Source: Phycisphaerales bacterium
GTDB taxonomy: Bacteria; Planctomycetota; Phycisphaerae; Phycisphaerales; JAGLTS01
Assembly (NCBI GenBank): GCA_023135165.1
Contig: JAGLTS010000045.1
Span: 17,793 to 81,792 of the forward strand
Reading direction: 5' to 3'
Length of the DNA: 64,000 nt
The notes under the pieces were generated by a model that had not been told where the DNA came from, searched no databases, and worked only from the letters and a program-made list of their open reading frames with translations. Both the position numbers and the translations under genes were made by a program. Below, piece by piece: positions 8,616-17,035 of the stretch (positions within the stretch are counted from its first letter, which is position 1; each line of letters begins with the position of its first letter).

Positions 8616-10595
8616 TCAGTGCGTGTATGCCAGATAGAGGCTGCCTGGAGCGCGCAGTGCGTTGATCGCTTCCCGGACAACCGGGTAATCCGTCGCCGAA
8701 ATGCGATCGATCACATTGATATCGCGGACGATGTGAATCGTGGAACCGTCGCGCATCACGGTTTGGGCGATGCTTCCCCATGATCCGGTCACTTCGGGAA
8801 GTGATGCGGGAACGATCGTCGCCACCGCGCCTTCCGGGAGCACGATCGTCAGGTCGATGTGCTCAGCGAATCGGCCGGCGAGCTCGACATCGGTGCGACG
8901 ATGTGGTCGGTCGAGCGGCAGCGGGAACTCCGTCAGGAACACAGGCCCATCGCCGAGCTTGAGCATGTGCTGCGCGCCGACCTCATCCAAGTCGTCAGAA
9001 CGAACACTGATCGTCGCAGCAAACGCATCGTCGGACAGCGTCGTCAGCGCGTGCTTGTCCACATCAAACCCGGGCAGCAGACGATTGACAATCGCCTTGC
9101 TCCTCGCCTGCTGGGCATCGGTCGTGTCGAGCGCCTCCGGATCGTAGAACGCGCCCGTCAGGCTCACTCGCAGATCAGCCTCGGCGGCACCGTCGGCTTC
9201 AAGGTGCAGCACGCCGGTGATCTCGACGGTGCTCTCTTGCTCATCGCCGCGTCCAACGATGTTCATCCTCTGCAACCCGCCGTCTTGATCGAGCGTCAGG
9301 AGTGTGTGGCTACCCCAATCGCCTGGGTTCGTGAACGTGCCGTGCTGCGGGCGAACGTACATCGGCCCGTCATCGGTTTCGATCGCAATCACGACATCGA
9401 CGAAGGCCGAGTCGGTCGGCACATCCTCGCGCCACGTCCGCGTATCCACCGCCGCCATCGGCTCCGCTTCAATGCCGAGCGACCTATACGCCGCGAGCAG
9501 CAGTGCAGCGGATTCCAGCGGGTTGCCATAGTTATCCACCAACACATCCCCAGCCGGTCGGCATCGGAATGACCGCATTGACTTCGGTGAAGTCACGAAG
9601 TTGAACGTATCGCGCAGCTTCTTCGACACCGCCTCGATGCGCAGACGAAGATCCTGCTCATCGCCGACGGCATCGCGCGCCAGGGCTTCGATGCGTTCGG
9701 TCGGCGCCGCTGCGTTCTCGACCGCGCCAAGCACCGTGCCGACCCACGCTTCGGCGCTCGGGCATGTCGTGAACATGAACCGGCCGCCGCGCTCTTGCCA
9801 AGGCGGCGCCTGCGGTTCATCCGTATCGGCTGCAAGCATGTCGAACGTCCAACGTGGTGCGCGCCACCCGCTGCTCGACACGAAGCCCTCCGGCTCATAT
9901 GGGCCTGGCATTCCGGTCACCTGGGCATGGAGCAACACACCTCCCTCGACCTGGAACGACACAATGCGCTGGACCGTCGGGTCGTCAAGGTGCAGACGCA
10001 GATCTGCGGAGACCCAGGGCATCACACCGGGCTGCGTGATGACTTCATAGTCGAACTCGAGCACACAGCCGTTCTCGATGCCGCTGAACGAGATGATCCG
10101 CTGCTGCCACTCGATGTACGCGGGCCAACCCGAGAGATCGTTCGGCGACGCGATGTTATAGGAATAGTCAGGCACGGGGAGGATCGTGCCATCCGGCAAG
10201 TATGTCCTGGCAGAATGGATGATGACCTTGTCGGTTCCATCACTGAAGTTGATTCGCGGGTCGGCGTAGCGTCCGATCGCGCGCCGGTCGAGCAGCTTCA
10301 CCCACCGATGCTCGCGACGATGAACCGTTCCATCGCGCTTGATCGTCCAGTGCTGTTCGAGCCGAAGGATCACCGCATCCGCATCTGGGAACTGCTCAAC
10401 TCCGGCGGACAGATCAACCAACCCATCAGCGGGCGCATCAGGCGCAGCGCTGACCGGCGGGTTCGCCGCGTGACATGCGGGCGCGATGAGCAAGAGGGCG
10501 ATCGAGGCGAGCAACCGGGTCCAGCCGTGATCGCGCGCTCGGCGAAGCGTCTCGCTTGCAGAAGATCGGACCGCGTCATTCTGTCGTGTATTCAT
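8616..10595 (-). CDS. exported DUF3857 protein with degenerate transglutaminase domain
   Basis: 659 residues, ATG preceded by GAGGAA. A hydrophobic stretch at about 29-43 ends in APACHAA, so it is exported, possibly as a lipoprotein. Residues ~70-260 match DUF3857 (TIKRDGTVHRREHRWV, YADPRINF, YLPDGTILP). Residues ~300-440 have the transglutaminase-like layout, but the catalytic Cys is absent: the segment reads DNYGNPLESAALL where active relatives have YGNCKDKAALL. The domain is therefore probably a binding or structural unit. Its function is unknown. It sits 98 bases upstream of the Tricorn gene and 37 bases downstream of a paralogue that keeps the Cys. Confidence 0.75.
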   Translation of the reverse strand: MNTRQNDAVRSSASETLRRARDHGWTRLLASIALLLIAPACHAANPPVSAAPDAPADGLVDLSAGVEQFPDADAVILRLEQHWTIKRDGTVHRREHRWVKLLDRRAIGRYADPRINFSDGTDKVIIHSARTYLPDGTILPVPDYSYNIASPNDLSGWPAYIEWQQRIISFSGIENGCVLEFDYEVITQPGVMPWVSADLRLHLDDPTVQRIVSFQVEGGVLLHAQVTGMPGPYEPEGFVSSSGWRAPRWTFDMLAADTDEPQAPPWQERGGRFMFTTCPSAEAWVGTVLGAVENAAAPTERIEALARDAVGDEQDLRLRIEAVSKKLRDTFNFVTSPKSMRSFRCRPAGDVLVDNYGNPLESAALLLAAYRSLGIEAEPMAAVDTRTWREDVPTDSAFVDVVIAIETDDGPMYVRPQHGTFTNPGDWGSHTLLTLDQDGGLQRMNIVGRGDEQESTVEITGVLHLEADGAAEADLRVSLTGAFYDPEALDTTDAQQARSKAIVNRLLPGFDVDKHALTTLSDDAFAATISVRSDDLDEVGAQHMLKLGDGPVFLTEFPLPLDRPHRRTDVELAGRFAEHIDLTIVLPEGAVATIVPASLPEVTGSWGSIAQTVMRDGSTIHIVRDINVIDRISATDYPVVREAINALRAPGSLYLAYTH

Positions 10596-10632
10596 CTTGA
10601 ACCGTTCCTCAAACGTGAGGCGGGAATGTGTA

Positions 10633-12639
10633 TCAGTCGGTATCGCAAATCACCCATTCATCCGCGATGTCGAGCATCATGTCAACAGCCTTCTTGAAGC
10701 CGACATAGTTCTCCGGCGCGATCCTGTCATCCTTCAGGATGAACTCAAACATATAGGACAGCTCTCCATCGCCGGGCACGATCTCGAATGATATGGATGC
10801 GGATGGGGACTCAAACGACCGCGCCTCGGGAGCGGATTCGACCCGCCAGCCGTCCGGCAGGTCGATCGTCTCTTCGTAGCGGATCAGCCGAGTCGCCCGC
10901 AGTCGCAGATTGAACTCCCGCTCATCAGCGCTGAAACCGTAGAAGAGATCGCGAATGAAGATGCGGCGCAGCGGGTGACGCATCAGGGGCAGGCGGAACA
11001 TCATCCGATCATCACCACAGACCGCATAGCGCGGAGCCGAGACGGTCATGTCGAACCAAGCGTTTTGTGAGTAGTCGCGCGGGTCGATGAAGTCGAGCTT
11101 GTCAATCCGAGCGCTCGGCCCCATGTTCAGATAACGTGCGATGCGGGCGCCGTATTCGAACTTGCGGTCCGCGTTTGTATAGCGCCGCAGGTACGTGCCG
11201 GGATAACCGCACAACTCGCCGTGGATATCCGTCGTGAGCGTGCCCGCGGAATCAATCATGCTGCGGCGTGCATGAAGTTGCAACATATTCTCTTCGGGTG
11301 AGAAATACGGTGAAAGCGTCTGATCCTGTCCCTCCGGCGTGCCGTAGACAAGCCCCTGGAGCGCCTCGCGACTGGACCATAGCTCCCTGCTCACGGGCGA
11401 CCACGTCGGGTCGAGCACGCGGAACGAGCCGTCCGGGTTTCGCACCACGGTGACGGTGTGATTGAACTGGTCGGCGGGGATTCGCTCCACACGCGAGCCC
11501 GCCATCGTGAGCGATGGATACGTCTCGTGGCCGAGCACGCGGAGCATCGTGATGAGCATGCCCGCGATATCCTTGCATACGCCGCCCTTGTCTTGGAACG
11601 TCTCGATGCTGTGGTGCAGCGTGAAGCCCTCGCGCGGCCCTCGGCTCGTGCCGTAGTACCGGATGTTGTCGGCGACCCAGTGCAGGCACGCCTGGATTTG
11701 CGCCTCTTCATCAAGGCCGGCGGTGATCTCCGCCACCTTCGCGCGGATGGCGTCGTCAGCATCGAACTGTGATTCATTCGCATTGAAGAACCACCGCGAC
11801 TTCATCTCCCAATCGGGCACCGTGGCGATGACGAGCTTCGGCAAGCAGTCATCCCGCGCGACCATGTGCGGCTCACCGCTCACCGGCTGGATGTTTTCCG
11901 CGCTGAACGTGTGGACGTGCGTATCGCCCGCGAACCACAGCGACGACTTTACCTCGCCGTTGTACACTTCGTACTGAATCGGCATATCGGCGGGCATGTG
12001 CACGGTATAGCGTTTGTGAATGATCGGATGGCTGGTGTAGAACGGCGTGACCTCGTACCAGTGCCCGGGCATGGGCGGTTCCAGACCGGAAGCGTCAAGC
12101 TGCGACGCCGACCCATCCGCGAGGTAGGCGATGTTGAAACCGATCTTGCTCGTACGAATCTCCAAGGCGTCACCGATCGCCAGCCTTGGGATGGAGAGCA
12201 GGTACTGATCGCCGCCCCAGTAGATCGCATTCTGCCGCGTCGGCTGCATGACGATGCCGCTGAGCGGCACATCTTCCACGACACCATCCGCGCGGTGGAT
12301 CTTGACCGATCGAACGGCGATGCGGTTCGTGTCGGGATCGCACGTCTGCCGAAAGACCGATTGCGACCGGATGCCCGCATCGGTGAGGATCTTGATGACC
12401 TGACAGCTCTCGGTCGTCGCCAGCCCGCTGTGCTGCACGTACACATCCGCTTCGTCGAGCACGTAGACGAGCGATGCGCCATCGTAGGCATCCGCATCGC
12501 CGGCAAGGGCCAGCATCTCACGGATCTTATCGTCGTCGACCGGCTGCGGCGGCTCCGCGATCGCAGGCGCTGTCAGCACGAACACGACAGTCAGCAATTG
12601 CGCGAGCAGGTCACGGGCCGCGTTGTTGGTCTTCCTCAT
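10633..12639 (-). CDS. exported DUF3857/transglutaminase-like protein with intact catalytic residues
   Basis: 668 residues; ATG with AAAGGA upstream and a signal peptide ending near TAPAIA. The N-terminal half is DUF3857-like (SVKIHRADGVVEDVPLSG). The transglutaminase core follows: KGGVCKDIAGML supplies Cys, FNHTVTVV supplies His and RVLDPTW supplies Asp. It is a probable cysteine peptidase or cross-linking enzyme outside the cytoplasm. The C-terminal part is a beta-rich tail (DLPDGWRVES) like that of related proteins. It forms a tandem with the Cys-less paralogue at 8616-10595. Confidence 0.85.
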   Translation of the reverse strand: MRKTNNAARDLLAQLLTVVFVLTAPAIAEPPQPVDDDKIREMLALAGDADAYDGASLVYVLDEADVYVQHSGLATTESCQVIKILTDAGIRSQSVFRQTCDPDTNRIAVRSVKIHRADGVVEDVPLSGIVMQPTRQNAIYWGGDQYLLSIPRLAIGDALEIRTSKIGFNIAYLADGSASQLDASGLEPPMPGHWYEVTPFYTSHPIIHKRYTVHMPADMPIQYEVYNGEVKSSLWFAGDTHVHTFSAENIQPVSGEPHMVARDDCLPKLVIATVPDWEMKSRWFFNANESQFDADDAIRAKVAEITAGLDEEAQIQACLHWVADNIRYYGTSRGPREGFTLHHSIETFQDKGGVCKDIAGMLITMLRVLGHETYPSLTMAGSRVERIPADQFNHTVTVVRNPDGSFRVLDPTWSPVSRELWSSREALQGLVYGTPEGQDQTLSPYFSPEENMLQLHARRSMIDSAGTLTTDIHGELCGYPGTYLRRYTNADRKFEYGARIARYLNMGPSARIDKLDFIDPRDYSQNAWFDMTVSAPRYAVCGDDRMMFRLPLMRHPLRRIFIRDLFYGFSADEREFNLRLRATRLIRYEETIDLPDGWRVESAPEARSFESPSASISFEIVPGDGELSYMFEFILKDDRIAPENYVGFKKAVDMMLDIADEWVICDTD

Positions 12640-12815
12640 GCCGTATCCTTTCGCAATGCATGAGCACGCGCTGCGCGGATCGCGCGGTGCGTCGAATGGT
12701 CCAGCCCCGGAACGAGGCCAAGATGGTAGCGTAGCCCGTCCGATCCGGCGCGCGGCCCACTGTACGGCGGGCGGTCATCGAGCAGCCGGCGCCTGGCTCG
12801 CCGCGCGATACGGCA

Positions 12816-13703
12816 TCAGTCCGCAGGCTGCGAGACGGGCTGCTCGGGCATTTCGCGGTAGTCCAGTTCCGAACCGAGCACGCTGTGGGGGATCAGATAG
12901 ACGGCGAACATGAGCAGTGCGGCGAGGATGATCGGGGTGTGGCGCGGTTTCCCCTTGATGTTGAAGATGCACGCCGCGATCCAGCCGAGCATGATGATGA
13001 GCGTCTTGTTATCGGTCAGATCCCAGCCGAACGGCACGCCGGTCCACAACTCACCGAAGGCGTATTTCTGGACCAACGGCCCGCAGATCATCCCACCGGC
13101 GAGCAGCAGCAGTGTTGTGAGCAGCATGTACAGTTTCGCGCGCCGGCGACGCAGCAGCGCCTCCAGGAATGCCCGGTTCGACAGCAGCATGGCGGCGAAG
13201 ATGAGCACGATGTGCGGGATCAAAACCCCGGCAGGCACGCTGCCCTTGAAGCGCAGGACGATCGGCCCTTGGTCCGTCGGCGAGAACTCCTCGTCGCCGT
13301 TGGTCAGATGCACTTCGTAGAGGTACTTCCCCGCCGATTCGAGCTGCGGGAGATACGCCAACAAGTCGTCGCCATCGCGCGCAAGCGGAGCCGGCGTCCA
13401 TTCGTCGAACGAGTTGAGCCGTTTGTAGCGGATGTGCCCGGTCACAGCGACATCCGGCGCGTGGAGCTTGACTTCCACATCGTTTCCAACCGTCCAACTT
13501 CGCGGCAACTTGTACGGCTTCTTGTTGTACGACACTTCCGCGCCGCCGACGGATGCGGTACCTCGCACGGGATAGGTCGGCCCGGTCTGTCGCTGGTACA
13601 CCACCGAGGCGAGCGTGACGACGACCGCGACGATCCACAACGCGGTCGGGAGAAGCACGCTTCGGGTCTTGCCTGTCTTCTCTGCCATATTCTGTCGCTG
13701 CAT
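12816..13703 (-). CDS. membrane protein of unknown function, last gene of the Thi4 operon
   Basis: 295 residues. One N-terminal membrane anchor (about 16-35, ALWIVAVVVTLASVVY) is followed by a ~130-residue beta-rich extracytoplasmic domain, then four probable membrane segments (VLIPHIVLIFAAML, LYMLLTTLLLLAGGMICG, TLIIMLGWIAACIF, PIILAALLMFAVYLIP). I do not recognise a named family. It lies 49 bases after the Thi4 stop on the same strand. The start is uncertain: ATG at 13703 (MQRQNMAEK) or at 13688 (MAEK), neither with a strong RBS. Confidence 0.7.
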   Translation of the reverse strand: MQRQNMAEKTGKTRSVLLPTALWIVAVVVTLASVVYQRQTGPTYPVRGTASVGGAEVSYNKKPYKLPRSWTVGNDVEVKLHAPDVAVTGHIRYKRLNSFDEWTPAPLARDGDDLLAYLPQLESAGKYLYEVHLTNGDEEFSPTDQGPIVLRFKGSVPAGVLIPHIVLIFAAMLLSNRAFLEALLRRRRAKLYMLLTTLLLLAGGMICGPLVQKYAFGELWTGVPFGWDLTDNKTLIIMLGWIAACIFNIKGKPRHTPIILAALLMFAVYLIPHSVLGSELDYREMPEQPVSQPAD

Positions 13704-13752
13704 CTTGTTTCGTGATGAACAGACGGCGGGAAACGCCGTGCTGCGGGTCGAG

Positions 13753-14520
13753 CTATGCCTTGGCGATAAGCGACGCCACGCGCCGGCCGGAGAGGAGCAT
13801 CCCGCCGAAGATCGGCCCCATCCGAGGCCCGCCGAACGTCGCGCACACCGCCATGCCGCAGACCCACAGGCCGGGGTACACCTCCGATACGCGATCGACG
13901 ACGAACTTCTCACCCTCGACAGCGTTCATCGGCCCGTCGCCGAGCCTGTCCGCCACCGGCAGGCCTTCGAGCAGCCCACGACGTTTGAGCATCTCGATGA
14001 GCATCGTCTCATGCCCCGTGCCGTCGATCACCGCGTCAGCCATCAGCGTCAGCGGGTCGATCGGAAGCGGCGTCGTGCCGAACGTGCGATTAATGACCAC
14101 ACCGCGGACCGTCCCGTCATGAATGCATAGATCCTCGACGGTCGTCATGTTGAGGATGACCGCGCCGGCCTGAACCGCCTTGAGAATCAGGGCGGCTGCC
14201 AGCTCGATCGAATCCGCGGTGTACAGGCCATCCTCGACGTTCCGTGTGCGGACGTTCAGCTCGCGCAGGATGGGCATGGCCTCCTCCTGGATGACGACCT
14301 CGTTCATCGCCATCGCGCCGCCCCACACGCCGCCGCCGGGGGTGAGCCGTTTCTCGAGGATGACGACCTTAAGCCCCTTGGCCGCGAGATCGGCTGCGGC
14401 GACCAGGCCCGAAGGCCCCGCGCCGACGATGATCACATCACTGACGATGTGCTCGGCGAGCTTGCCGTGGTAGGCGCCCAGGATTGCCTTGGATATCCGT
14501 GCCTCATCAAACTGTGTCAT
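13753..14520 (-). CDS. thi4: ADP-thiazole synthase, Thi4 family
   Basis: 255 residues, ATG with AAGGAAA upstream. VIIVGAGPSGLVAAADLA near 28 is the dinucleotide-binding fold and VILEKR the second acidic strand. GGGVWGGAMAMNEVV, DPLTLMADAVIDGTGHE and GGPRMGPIFGGMLLSG are hallmarks of Thi4 rather than of ThiO or general oxidoreductases. The family makes the ADP-thiazole precursor of thiamin from NAD and glycine. The yeast enzyme donates sulfur from its own Cys205, while archaeal enzymes have His there and use free sulfide. By hand alignment this protein reads LPIDPL where those read CMDP or HVDP, so it has Pro at that site. It should therefore be a sulfide-using, non-suicide enzyme. It sits inside a five-gene same-strand run. 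Confidence 0.88.
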   Translation of the reverse strand: MTQFDEARISKAILGAYHGKLAEHIVSDVIIVGAGPSGLVAAADLAAKGLKVVILEKRLTPGGGVWGGAMAMNEVVIQEEAMPILRELNVRTRNVEDGLYTADSIELAAALILKAVQAGAVILNMTTVEDLCIHDGTVRGVVINRTFGTTPLPIDPLTLMADAVIDGTGHETMLIEMLKRRGLLEGLPVADRLGDGPMNAVEGEKFVVDRVSEVYPGLWVCGMAVCATFGGPRMGPIFGGMLLSGRRVASLIAKA

Positions 14521-14558
14521 CTGCGTCGTTTCCTTATCCGTACCAACCGATCCTCATC

Positions 14559-15398
14559 TCACCGGAATGTGAACCGCGTGCCCACGTTGCACGGAGCACA
14601 TCGGCCTTCAAAGCACGACCGCAGCAAGGCGGTCGGCTTGGCGCCCGTGCAGTGCGCCGGGGCGAGGAGTCGAACATCGTAGGATGCCAGTGCGTTGACT
14701 GTCGCGTCCAGTCGCCGTTTTGTCGCCGAATGCAGGTGCATCCCGCCGATCACGCCATGAATCCGTTCGACGCCCGTCAGTTCACAAACGTAGCGTAACG
14801 TGTTGATGACGCCCGCGTGTGCGCAGCCGAGCAGCACGACCACGCCCTCGCTGCACGTAAAGTAGATCGCCTGATCGTCGATGAGCGGGTCCGGCTGCGT
14901 GCATGCCTCATCGAGGAAGAACGGCCCGCCCGTGTCCTCGAAATCGTTGTCGCGCGGGATTGGGCCTGTCACGAATACACCCTCAGCCACCTCCGTGGGA
15001 CAGTCCGTCAACGTGAGTGAACCGGCACGCTGCCGAACCGCCGCTTCGCACAGCTTGGGAATGCCCGCATCAGCGCCCGTGCCGTCGCTGCGCCTGCTGA
15101 ACTTGCGGTCGAGCCCAGCCGTGTGCATGAAGATGCGCACCTCCGGCGCGATGGCAAGCACATCAGCCAACCCGCCGGTGTGATCGTAGTGCCCGTGCGA
15201 CAGGACGACAGCGGTGGCGGTTGCGAGGTCGGCGCCCAGCGCCTCGGCGTTGCGAACTGCGATGCCCGTCTGGCCCGTGTCGAAAAGGATGCGCGCATCC
15301 GCGGTTTCGATCCACATCGACAGGCCGTGCTCTGCCAGCAATCCCCGCTCCGAAGCTGTGTTTTCAACAAGGATGGTGATACGAACAGGCTCGGTCAT
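14559..15398 (-). CDS. metallo-beta-lactamase-fold hydrolase
   Basis: 279 residues, ATG with GGGAG upstream. LSHGHYDHTGG is the HxHxDH metal site, FDTGQTG precedes it, LGCAHAGVINTL gives the third-ligand region, and the C-terminus ends with HCTGAKPTALL and CAPCNVGTRF. This layout is that of the MBL group annotated as dihydropterin ribofuranosylaminobenzene-phosphate synthase-like enzymes. The true substrate is not inferable. It lies 38 bases before thi4 and 21 bases after the DUF1847 gene. Confidence 0.82.
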   Translation of the reverse strand: MTEPVRITILVENTASERGLLAEHGLSMWIETADARILFDTGQTGIAVRNAEALGADLATATAVVLSHGHYDHTGGLADVLAIAPEVRIFMHTAGLDRKFSRRSDGTGADAGIPKLCEAAVRQRAGSLTLTDCPTEVAEGVFVTGPIPRDNDFEDTGGPFFLDEACTQPDPLIDDQAIYFTCSEGVVVLLGCAHAGVINTLRYVCELTGVERIHGVIGGMHLHSATKRRLDATVNALASYDVRLLAPAHCTGAKPTALLRSCFEGRCAPCNVGTRFTFR

Positions 15399-15419
15399 AT
15401 CGCTACTCCCGCAATGCGC

Positions 15420-16055
15420 TTACGAATCCGATGATGTCTCGTCGTCGCTCTGCTCGGTCTCGCCAAAGAATCGACGCCGAATGTACTGGCAGTAGATCGC
15501 ACCGATCGGGTTGTGGGCGAGCACACGGTCCTTAGCGATCAGCGTCGTCAGCGGCGCGTGTGAGACAAGCGAGAACACCGCGTCATGCCCGACGCACAGG
15601 CCGCAGATGATGTTCAGCTCCGTCCCCGCGCGGTTGAGCATCTCCGCTTGACCCGCCGGGTTGCACATTACTTCCTGCTCGTTGGCAGGCCGAATCTGCT
15701 CCAACCCCAGCAGGGGTTTCACGATGCCCGAGACCTTGCAGCAGACGGAGACGACTTCGAACGTGCGCGAGAGGATCTCTTCGATGACTTCCGCCTCGTC
15801 CGCCAGCCCGATGCAGAACGCCAACCCGAGCTTGCGGAAGCCCATCTCCTGGGCGAAGAGGATGATCTCTTCGAGCCGGGTCGCCTCGCAGTAATGGCGG
15901 GCCTCGATCGCCGAGCCTGCCCGATGCAGACGTTCGATCCGCTCATCTTCGTACAGCGGCAAATGGTCGTGCGCTGCATCGAAGCAGTCTTTCGCGTCGC
16001 TGTGGCAGCGTTTGGTGTGACACGACGCGCAGTGTGGTTCTTTTGCGCGAGCCAT
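15420..16055 (-). CDS. DUF1847-type Cys-rich, probably metal-binding protein
   Basis: 211 residues. The N-terminus has CASCHTKRCH (Cys9, Cys12, Cys17), Cys24, and further cysteines in HYCEAT, CCKVSG, MCNPAGQA and IICGLCVGHD, a spacing typical of the DUF1847 family of putative metal-binding proteins. LGLAFCIGLADEAE is a conserved family segment. It may bind iron or an iron-sulfur cluster; no activity is established. Its ATG overlaps the TGA of the upstream ARMT1-like gene as ATGA, so the two are translationally coupled. The last ~20 residues are acidic and Ser-rich. Confidence 0.78.
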   Translation of the reverse strand: MARAKEPHCASCHTKRCHSDAKDCFDAAHDHLPLYEDERIERLHRAGSAIEARHYCEATRLEEIILFAQEMGFRKLGLAFCIGLADEAEVIEEILSRTFEVVSVCCKVSGIVKPLLGLEQIRPANEQEVMCNPAGQAEMLNRAGTELNIICGLCVGHDAVFSLVSHAPLTTLIAKDRVLAHNPIGAIYCQYIRRRFFGETEQSDDETSSDS

Positions 16056-16939
16056 CAGCAGTCCTCGCTCTCTTCTTGGATCTTCTCACGCCCGCAACGG
16101 ATGACATAGGTTCCCAGATCGCAGCCCAGATCCCGCGCCACGATCGGGCACTTCGCGATGAGCAGGAACACGATCGGCGCACCGTCCATTCCACTCAGCG
16201 TTTCGTAGTTGCCCATCCCTTTGGCGATGATGAGATCAGCCCGCGCGAACCGATCCCGAAACACAGGCGAGCAATCCTCCAGGATCGTTCCCGGCACGTC
16301 CGACCCATTGTCGATCACATCGACCAGTTCGGTCAGGCCGACCGCCTCAGCATCAGCGAGCGTGGCGTCGTTGAGCACAGGTCGCCCGCGCACCGCGAAC
16401 GTGATTCGCTCGCGCGGTAACTGCTCGATGAGCAGCCGATCGAAGACGATCTCGCCCGCGTTGTCGCCGAGGTAGAGGATATTCCCGCTGCGGTTGATCG
16501 CATCGCGCAGCTCGTCAATCGAGCCGGTGATCGGCTTGTGTGATGCATCTTCAATGATCCCCGTCACCGCCGACGCCGTCATGCCGCTGTACGCAGCGAG
16601 GTCGATGCTGTTGCCCGCGATCGCGAGCCGAACCGCCGTCTCGAACGGATCGTCGGATGCTTCGATGCGCTGCACAAGTGACGGATACAGTTCGAGCGCG
16701 ACGCGATTGAACTGGCCCTTGATGACGCGGTACGGGTCCACATCGCCGGTGAGTTCGCGGATCTTCCGGTGAATCCGCTGCCCCATCTGAGGCGGCGTCT
16801 CTCGCAGATCCATGTCTCGCACGACGGTCAGCAGTTCGCGCATCAGCCGTTCATGGGCTGCCGGATCTGGGTCCGCCTGACGAACCGCCTCCAACGCCTG
16901 ACGAAAGAAGCATGGAATGCAATCGAGATGCGTCTTCAT
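16055..16939 (-). CDS. DUF89/ARMT1-like metal-dependent phosphatase
   Basis: 294 residues starting MKTHLDCIPCFFRQ. The N-terminal CxxC (Cys7, Cys10) marks the prokaryotic DUF89 subfamily. GDNAGEIVFDRL carries the Asp-Asn metal ligands and AKGMGNYE is the other conserved block. DUF89 proteins are metal-dependent phosphatases, several of which clear damaged or side-product phosphometabolites. The substrate here is unknown, but the operon with Thi4 makes a thiamin-related metabolite plausible. The frame extends five codons upstream; 16939 was chosen because family members begin at the Met before the CxxC. It is the first gene of the run to 12816. Confidence 0.82.
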   Translation of the reverse strand: MKTHLDCIPCFFRQALEAVRQADPDPAAHERLMRELLTVVRDMDLRETPPQMGQRIHRKIRELTGDVDPYRVIKGQFNRVALELYPSLVQRIEASDDPFETAVRLAIAGNSIDLAAYSGMTASAVTGIIEDASHKPITGSIDELRDAINRSGNILYLGDNAGEIVFDRLLIEQLPRERITFAVRGRPVLNDATLADAEAVGLTELVDVIDNGSDVPGTILEDCSPVFRDRFARADLIIAKGMGNYETLSGMDGAPIVFLLIAKCPIVARDLGCDLGTYVIRCGREKIQEESEDC

Positions 16940-17035
16940 ATCTGTGCAGCGTACCAACCACGACAGCCGTTGCCCGACGGCGGATGTGATTCCTGCGTGT
17001 TCCGAGCAGCCCGGGCCTTCTCGTGCCGTTCACTG

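Noticed and set aside
8518..8781. 88-residue N-terminal extension of the Tricorn frame
   Set aside because: It overlaps the upstream DUF3857 gene and would hide a clear signal peptide and RBS at 8517.
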